Shown: in pieces, positions 57,093 through 64,000 of the stretch
How the letters are laid out: each line of letters begins with the position of its first letter
How positions within the stretch are numbered: the stretch's first letter is position 1
Source of the DNA: Enchytraeus crypticus
Taxonomy: Eukaryota; Annelida; Clitellata; Enchytraeida; Enchytraeidae
Direction: 5' to 3'
Assembly (NCBI GenBank): GCA_905160935.1
Contig: CAJHZI010000497.1
Span: forward strand, 856,501 to 920,500
DNA: 64,000 bases
Notes under the pieces: generated by a model
What the model was told of the DNA's origin: nothing
The model's database searches: none
The model's input: the letters and a program-made list of their open reading frames with translations, nothing else
Translations under genes and position numbers: made by a program

Positions 57093-57147
57093 CAGATTGA
57101 AAATATTTAAGCCACGCAACTTAACGTGGCTTAAACATTGCAATCTG
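57093..57147 (-). other. Hairpin in LINE-C 3' UTR
   Basis: TTTAAGCCACG (57106-57116) pairs with CGTGGCTTAAA (57125-57135), and the outer CAGATTG/CAATCTG pair extends the stem. It begins 10 bp after the RT stop codon. Possibly the template-recognition structure for the element's own RT. Confidence 0.75.
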
Positions 57148-57156
57148 AGAAATTTA

Positions 57157-58578
57157 TCAGCTAGCAGAATTTAAATGGAATGATCTAGCAAAAAGATATG
57201 TCTTAAGACTCTTTTTAAAGCTATATGGTTTATCAGAATGTCTTATAAACTGTGGAAGTTCATTCCACAATTTGGGACCTGCTACAGGAAACGACTTGTC
57301 ACCATAGGAAACTGTTCGGCATTTAGGAACAGCGAATTTACCTGACTCAACAGATCGTAAGTTTTTCCTTATCGAACAAGAACTTAATGGTATACAATAG
57401 TCAGAAAGATAAGACGGGGCTGAGTTATTCAGGCATTTGAACGTGGTAAGGCAGGATTTGAATTCGATCCGTTCTCGAATTTTAAGCCAATGAAGTTTCT
57501 GTAGCAAAGATGTGGCCAAATCAGAGCGCCTCGCATGAAGAACTAATCTTTCAGCTGCATTCTGAATTCTTTGCTGTCTTTCAATTACCGATTTATTGCA
57601 ACTTAAGAACAGGCTATTACAATAATCCAGCCTTGACGAAATAAAGGCATGAACAAGGATTTCTGTGGAAGACTCAGACAAACATGGTCTAATACTCCAT
57701 AACAGGCGAATTTGAAAGAAACACGAAGAAGATAATTGCTTAGAATGCTGCTCAAAGTTCAGGTTAGAGTCAAAGACAACACAAAGATTACGAAGAGTGT
57801 TCACAACAGGTACATTTGCTTCACCCAATGCAATCGAGGTTATGTTAATAGTATTGAGTTGGCGCTGAGAGCCAAAAATAATTATTTCTGTTTTAGATGT
57901 ACATGTATTAAGAACCAGTTTGTTATTAAACATCCAAGACTGAAGATCAGTAAAACACCCTTTTACCTTAATAATAGCAGAATCAACCACATTTGAATTA
58001 AAATGCAAGTAATTCTGAGTATCATCCGCATACATGGGACCATTTAGACCATTTCTCTCAATGATGTCCAGTATGTCCACAGTATATAGCACAAATAAAA
58101 TAGGTCCAAGAACAGACCCCTGTGGTACACCACATGCCAAAGATGAAACATTAGAAACCACGCCTCCAGAAGAAACAACCTGAGTACGATCAAGTAAATA
58201 AGAACGGAACCAGTCAAGAGCCGTGTTAGATATACCAAAGGATTTATTTAATCTAGCTAGTAATATGCCATGGTCTACAGTATCGAAAGCAGCGCTGAGA
58301 TCAAGTATCATAAGAAGAGTGAGCTGACCCCTATCAACAGCCATAGATATGTCTGAAGTCACTTTAAGAAGTGCAGACTCAGTGGAGAAGAAAGCCCTAT
58401 ACACAGATTGACAGTCTGGTAGCAATTGATTAGAAGTAAGGTAAGATGTGAGCTGATCAGATATAACACGCTTTAGGAGTTTAGAAATAAAAGAGAGATT
58501 AGAGATTGGCCTGAAATTTTTAGAGTCATTAACATCAAGACTCTTCTTTTTTTTAGTACAGGTACAACCACAGCACAT
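57157..58578 (-). pseudogene. LINE-C reverse transcriptase ORF
   Basis: 473 residues open. NFRPISNLSFISKLLKRVI, LDLSAAFDTVDHGILL, CGVPQGSVLGPILFVLY, YADDTQNYL, LDYCNSLFL, LHWLKIRERIEFK and WNELPQFIR are the RT fingers/palm/thumb blocks in order, with the YADD catalytic motif intact. The ORF continues upstream through a frameshift near 58570 into 58473-58724. Confidence 0.92.
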
Positions 58579-58724
58579 TTCAGGTTACATGGCACTCCTC
58601 CAGTTCTAATTGAGGCATTACAGATAGCAGCAAGAACTGGAGAGAAGCATAAGGGCAGTTTCTTGATTATCCAAGTTGACACAGGATCAAGTGAACAAGA
58701 TTCGTTAGGGCATGAAGATATCAA
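58473..58724 (-). pseudogene. LINE-C RT N-terminal block
   Basis: SCPNESCSLDPVSTWIIKKL and GGVPCNLKCAVVVPVLKK are the block before FRPISNL of CR1/L2 RTs (S.LDP.PT...K, P...K.A.V.PLLKK). A frameshift inside a poly-A/T run near 58555 separates it from the main RT frame. Confidence 0.8.
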
Positions 58725-59078
58725 TCCTTGGATTTAATCTGTTGAAACAGATTCAAAAGATGACAATTTAGAAATACTACGAGAAGGAAAGTTAACAGAG
58801 GATTTGTCAGAAAAACTAGAGCGCAAGGTTACAATTTTACTAGAGAAGTAATCAGATATGACTTGGGCATTAAAAGTTAAGGAGCCAGATGACAATTCAT
58901 TCCTTTGAAGGATGGAAGATATAACCTTCCATAGTTTTGTTGAATCATGGGGATTTTCATTAATTTGTAATTGCCAGTATACCTATTCCTTCTCTTTGTA
59001 CAGTCGCTGCAATAGCTTATACGCAGCTGACCATTGAGCTAATCTCTCAGATTTCTCAGCATCAGTTCTAGCCGACCT

Positions 59079-59845
59079 TTACCTGCGCTCTAATCGCCGA
59101 ACCTCTGCTCTGGTACTTCTACATTCAGCGTCAAACCACGGAGCATTCTTAACACGCTCTGACACAGTTATTGTGATCAGAGGTGCATGTTTGTTCAGTA
59201 GATTAGTTAGCACAGAGTTGTACAGATCTACTAGATGACTGACATCTGAGGAACTAAGGGTCATTTCAGAGCAGAGTACACTATTTAACAAATCAATAGC
59301 GAACATATCCAAATCAAAATGCTTCCAGTTTCGAACCTGTCGTTTAACAACAGGTAACACAGTAGATTTTACAATCCGCAAATTAAAGGATATCAGGCTG
59401 TGATCAGATACCAGGAGAGTGTACTACAATATTAATTGCTTGAAAACTATCTAATACATAGATACCATCAAGACAGTGTCCACGTACATGATTCTGCGTT
59501 TTAACACATTGACAAAAACCGTATGATGACAGAATGTTTAAGAAATTAATGTCATGTACATTAGAACTATCATCAACATGAATATTAAAATCACCCAGAA
59601 GTAGAATATTGCATTTATATGACAGTAATATAGTTAATAACGAGTTCAAATCATCAAAGAACTCAGGTGTTATAGATTTAGATCCAGGGCGATAAACAAT
59701 TATAAAAATGCAGTTCAAAGAGTTTAGTTTTATCTTACAAGATAAATACTCAAATGTGGAAAAAGACAATTTCCACTTACAATGTTCAGGCTTATAAACC
59801 TGTCTACATACAAAAGCTATGCCGCCCCCACCTTTAGCTATTTCT
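59079..59845 (-). pseudogene. LINE-C endonuclease C-terminus and linker, broken
   Basis: 59404-59769 reads FIIVYRPGSKSITPEFFDDL and LLGDFNIHVDDSSNVHD, the endonuclease core. 59079-59381 reads DLYNSVLTNLLNKHAPLI and NAPWFDAECRSTRAEVRRLE, the linker. A frameshift or stop lies near 59400. The N-terminal third of the endonuclease is missing. Confidence 0.85.
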
Positions 59846-60512
59846 GCCTTTAAAAAAGGAAAGAGGCAGATAAAGAAAGTGGCAGAGAGTAGTGCGCACT
59901 TGGGCTTTTATATATTAGGGTAGCACCCCATATTGGTGGATCAGCATATTGATATAGTGTGTGCTGTGTATTGATCTTAGAAGCACTACAAGAGGGAACA
60001 TCTAATAGAACAAGAATGTACTTCTGGGCTAAGAATTAGTAAAATACTGGAAAGACGAGAAAGCTATTGTTACTCAAATTAAATTATTTTGTTACATTTT
60101 GTAAATTTGTGTCGTTCATTTGGTTTCGCACATATTAAATAGATCGCGATAAAGCGCTTCCGTTCTTAGGTGTTGTTTTTTGTAATTTTCGTTATTTCCT
60201 ACTTTTTCAATAATTATTAGTGATGCTGCCTTTTGATGGAGCTGAAGTTTTGATGTATTTATTTTATGGCAATTGATAGCCATAGCCATTTAAAGTTTAA
60301 TGTCGTTTGCTTTCTCACCTGGCATGGTCTCCGAGTCTGGAAACTGACGTCAAAAATTATTATATTGTATTTATAAAGTCATCTCTCTAATTCAGTCAGT
60401 TAAACACCGTGCTTGGTGTATGACTAGTAGTGAAATCGTATCGTCACCGATATCTCTTCACTAACCGTTGTCCTTCTGTCCCATAATTAGTTGATTAGCT
60501 TGTTGTTCCATT

Positions 60513-60549
<37 letters not shown>

Positions 60550-60699
60550 TCCATGTTTGAATGTTCACCTTTGTTCTCTCTTGCATCCCTATTATTGATT
60601 AATAGTTTATTATAGCTCGTGTATCTGTTTCTTTACTTCTATGTGTATCTCGTCTAGTTCTATCTCCTTATCTCGCTCTTAGTATCTCTCTCTCCTTCT

Positions 60700-61280
60700 T
60701 TTGTCTATTTAAGGACCTGCTTCCTTGTTCTTAGTTAGATCACTGCTAGTTGGTGTCTCTAGTTCACAGTCTCCCGTTCGTAGTTCTCTCTCAGTTAGTC
60801 TCAGATTTAGTTCTTAGTTCTCGTCTCTACGATTTGGTCTTGGCTCTTGTTCCTGACTTCTGAAGGTAACTTAAGGTATTAGTTGTATTTGTAGTATATT
60901 ATGATAGAACTGATTACGGCGTTTATTATTATTATTTGTATTTGAACTGTTTCTGTAATATACTTTTATTTGTTAATTGGTCTCGTCTTATACATATGTT
61001 AGTATAGGCATTAGTAGGCTCCTCACTCAACTCCTCCTGATTCTCAGACAGGTTCGAATTCCTAGTCTATGCCTTTGCCATTAGCACGATTCTCTATCGC
61101 TGACTACGGGGGAATCCTTTCTTTCTTTCTGGTTTAGGCTAGTCCTAATCCGGTGGTGGCTCGTTAAAACCTTCTTTCTTTTCTTCCTCTTTCTTTCCCC
61201 GAAGCCGGGGATATTCCTTCTTCCTTTTCCCCAATTGACTCTTGAATGGCGTTGGCTCGCTTTGTTGTAAGATTCTTAAG
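60700..61280 (+). other. Unassigned non-AT-rich block, possible solo LTR
   Basis: TATTTAAGG TATA-like box, a long TAGTTCT/TCTC-rich stretch, a CCCCGAAGCCGGGG hairpin near 61198, and GGTGGTGGCTCGTTAAAACC at 61152. The composition differs from the flanks. No ORF, and no matching second copy in the window. Confidence 0.3.
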
Positions 61281-62254
61281 CAACATATAATTTATGCTTA
61301 TATAATAACGATCAGTAGTATTTCTTTTGTGAAATTAATGTTTATGAAAGATTCAAAACTTATTCGTACTTGTCAACTGAGTCCATAGTGAAATTTTAGT
61401 TTTTGCCATTTCGATAAAAAACGCATTGGGAAGATTCTAATTAAATTCTGCAAAGAACGCGCTAAATTCCAGTCGCCAGTACATGAAAATGAAATGAAAT
61501 GAAAATTGTCTTTGATACGAAAACGAAAATGAAAACTGAAAAATGACTTTGATATTCCTAGCTTATGCTTATTCTATCGTTTCGCATAACTATACTATTA
61601 ATTGAACTCCGTGAGATACAAAAGTACGGCCATTAATATGTAGTAATGGAGTAAATTATCTCAAATTGGAATTTTTACAGAACGGTAAACAAAGTAGAAA
61701 TATTTTAAAGAAAAATTACTATTTTAACTAATTATCGAATAAAATTATTTGTGAACTAAATGGTACGTAAACTAGAGACTTATTTTCGTGTTTGAACTAA
61801 ATGCACATTTGAAATTTCACAATATAAACTACATGACAAACGCACATTTCGCAATAAGAACTGCTTGAAAATTTGAAAGCGATTATCATACAAATTGAAA
61901 ATTTGTTATGTGACAAATTTCAGTTCGAACTCTAGTTCTGTTCCGGGAAATCTAAACAGAATGTGATAAGAAATGACAGTTTGTAAACTTGCTTTCAGAG
62001 GCAATGACAGCCTGAAGCAGCCTAACGCCATCTGTTCTCAAGTGTTGCAATAGAGTCTACAAAACATTCGTGTGGTAGATACAAGTCTCTGACCAGATAT
62101 ACTGAGAATGCATTTCAGTATTGTGAGTGGTCCATAGTTTTAGAGGATTATTTCTTTTTACAGATTTTCGAATTCATAAATATAAATGTTGGAATTTGTT
62201 TGACAAAACGTGTCAATTAAACTAAGCGGATTATTCTGACGGTGTGCTAGAAAA

Positions 62255-62345
62255 TTAGAGCGAGAGAGAATGAGAGAGCAAGAGATAGGTAGAGAGAGAG
62301 AGAGAGAAGAGAGAGAGAGGGAGAGAAGAGAGAGAGAGAGAGAGA
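62255..62345. repeat. (GA)n microsatellite
   Basis: GA runs with GAAGA and GGGA interruptions. Confidence 0.9.
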
Positions 62346-62488
62346 TGGATGAAGAGCTAAAAGGAGAGAGCGATCGTCTCCAAAGATAGTGACTGACTTG
62401 GGTTCAAACTCCATGGAAGAATTTGACAGAAAGTGAAATGATTTTAGGACTCCGGAAGATAAATCGTGTATCTGAGCCGACCGCCAAA

Positions 62489-62516
62489 TATGTTCAAATC
62501 ACGATTTGAACATATC
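62489..62516. other. 13-bp inverted repeat with 2-nt loop
   Basis: ATATGTTCAAATC, then AC, then its reverse complement. Confidence 0.9.
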
Positions 62517-63589
62517 GCTAAGATTTCAAGTAGATTTTATTGTCTCAGCTTAAACTGTTAAATAATTATCAATTCTATTAATTAATTTCAAAATCTCTGA
62601 GATTGTCTTTCTGCAGGAAAACTGTCTTCGCAAACTGTTGCTTATCACTCTAATTCTAAATATAGACCAACATCCACCCCTACAGACTTCCTCCAACTTC
62701 AGCCTCAGCTTCAACCCCCCCCCCCCACCCGTCCCACCTAGCCGTGTGTTGCCGTGTATTAACTCAGTAAATCTTGCACCATGCTCTGTCGATGACTCCA
62801 CGGCGACAGGTTTTAGACTAATGCTTTCTGTAGAACCTTACCAGACCTCTGAAAATATAGGCGTGTCACATTAAACATTCATTTAGGCTTAAAGAATACC
62901 AAATTGTGACTAATCAGTCGATTACGCCACTGTTGATGTTTAGTGAATACGAATATAAATGTCTGTATGAGCTTTTAAATTACTTTACTTTCTATTTCAG
63001 CGTGTATTGCTTTACTTTCTCTTTTAGCTTTTATTGCTTTACTAATTGTTTAAGCTTTATTGCTTTACTTTCTCTTTCAGTGTTTATTGCTTTGGTTTCT
63101 TTTGCACTATACAATTTACATGGTTCCTATATGAGTTTCATTGCATTATTTTATACAGTATTTTACTAGGTGCCTCTTTGAACTTTTGTTGCATTTTTTC
63201 TACTATTTTTACTATGTGCCTGTAAGAGTTTTATTATTTTCTGTTATATTTATAGATACTGTAGGGTTTTAATTGAATAGCTTTCTGCCAAACTTCACAC
63301 GTGCTAGTGTCGCAAGCTGCACACATTTTGTTTAGCTGCCTTTTATTGAGCTCCTCTAGGAATCTATTGAGAGTTTATTTTTTTGTTTTCTAAAGAACGC
63401 TAATTGCTGTCTTTATGGCTTCTATGTTGTGCTGCGATATCTCATTGGGATATGCTTGCATTTTTTATTCCATTGTTTTCTGTGATATTTAGGATCAATT
63501 TGTATGCTTTTTATTCGAATTTCATTAGGCCGTACTTTACTCTTTACTTGTATACACATGAGAAAGTATGCGAATTAGTCCATGATCTT

Positions 63590-63605
63590 TCTCTCTCATT
63601 TATTC

Positions 63606-63638
<33 letters not shown>

Positions 63639-63690
63639 TTCTTTCTTGTGATCTGCCAAGTAGCAGGTCCATGGTATATATTCATACTCA
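63590..63690 (-). mobile_element. LINE-D tail beside (CT)n
   Basis: (CT)n at 63592-63640 is followed by GATCTGCCAAGTAGCAGGTC CATGGTATATA, the complement of the LINE-D terminal motif with its GA tail. Confidence 0.6.
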
Positions 63691-64000
63691 GATTCTGCTT
63701 TCATACATCATACATATTACTCCATAGATAAACAAATTGATCTCTTCACAAAAGGAAATGACATATCCATATCTTATGTTAGTTAGTTCAGAGCTTGAAA
63801 GTAAGGCTTCTGAGGTGGTTTTTATTTTCCTTCCTCAAGCAATGCTTATAGAATAGTTTAAGATTGATCTTTTCTATAGTAGCCAAGACACAATGTCAAT
63901 ACTACACTACCAAGCTAACACTAGAAACTCTTACTTTCCATACTACCACCGTTCTATCACACTGCCGATCACTGCAATTAGAATATTCGAGTGAATTTGG

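Larger units (their letters stand above)
56935..59860 (-). mobile_element. CR1/L2-type non-LTR retrotransposon (LINE-C), 5'-truncated
   Basis: Partial endonuclease (from GGGGIAFVCRQVYKPEH at ~59840), linker, full RT, then a 3' UTR with a hairpin and an AAACATT-type terminal repeat (56935-56950). Distinct from LINE-B in sequence and tail. A second copy of its 3' end, in plus orientation with the same tail, lies at 25935-26350. Confidence 0.9.
61290..63580. other. Presumed slo intron 2, mostly unassigned
   Basis: (GA)n at 62255, the palindrome at 62489 and a C12 run at about 62707. TTGCTTTACTTTCTCTTT repeats at 62985-63080 (unit about 35-50 bp). No slo S1-S2 coding pattern seen. Confidence 0.45.

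Noticed and set aside
62638..62874. Candidate downstream slo exon near 62615 (CTGCAG acceptor)
   Set aside because: Translation shows none of the S1-S2 sequence expected after GRIL; a C12 run and no splice-consistent continuation.

Overview
AT-rich invertebrate nuclear DNA. It carries parts of two conserved, intron-containing metazoan genes in divergent orientation, separated by a long repeat-filled interval. There is no prokaryotic gene organisation, no operon and no CRISPR. The BK-channel exon 2 reads more like protostome Slo1 than vertebrate KCNMA1. One dispersed repeat carries a domain that I associate, from memory, with SINEs of molluscs and other invertebrates. A marine lophotrochozoan is therefore my best guess, but the species is not determinable by eye.

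Layout. Positions 1-21457 (minus strand): a USP47-like ubiquitin-specific protease. I resolve 16 coding exons by hand; all splice sites are GT/AG and every junction phase is compatible. They run from the start ATG at 21457 to exon 16 at 971, and the 3' part of the gene lies left of the window. The reconstructed 692 codons contain the UBL-like N-terminus, Cys box, two CxxC zinc-finger pairs, a long Ser/Ala/acid-rich insertion, and the catalytic His and Asn/Asp motifs. Its largest intron (9011-15784) hosts a 3.1-kb CR1/L2-type LINE with an apparently open endonuclease ORF. Positions 47926-50131 (plus strand): the first two coding exons of a Slowpoke/KCNMA1 BK potassium channel, ending at the start of S1. 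The rest of the gene lies right of the window.

The interval 21458-47925 and the region after 50132 consist of mobile-element debris and simple repeats. They contain: three copies of a LINE family with a characteristic 3' tail, plus many solo tails; two CR1/L2-type LINE families with fragments; a probable 5' end of an LTR retrotransposon with an 89-bp tandem-repeat leader; a mariner-like foldback MITE inside slo intron 1; several tRNA-related SINE families; a 5S rRNA-derived SINE family; and very abundant (TA)n, (GA)n and (GT)n tracts.

Most notable observations: an 80-bp tandem amplification that triplicates the 3' splice site and first codons of USP47 exon 8; a SINE family headed by 5S rRNA sequence; a repeat family that shares its 3' tail with the local LINE (a candidate SINE/LINE pair); and two LINE copies that share the same stop codon. 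All calls come from reading the sequence; no database search was run.
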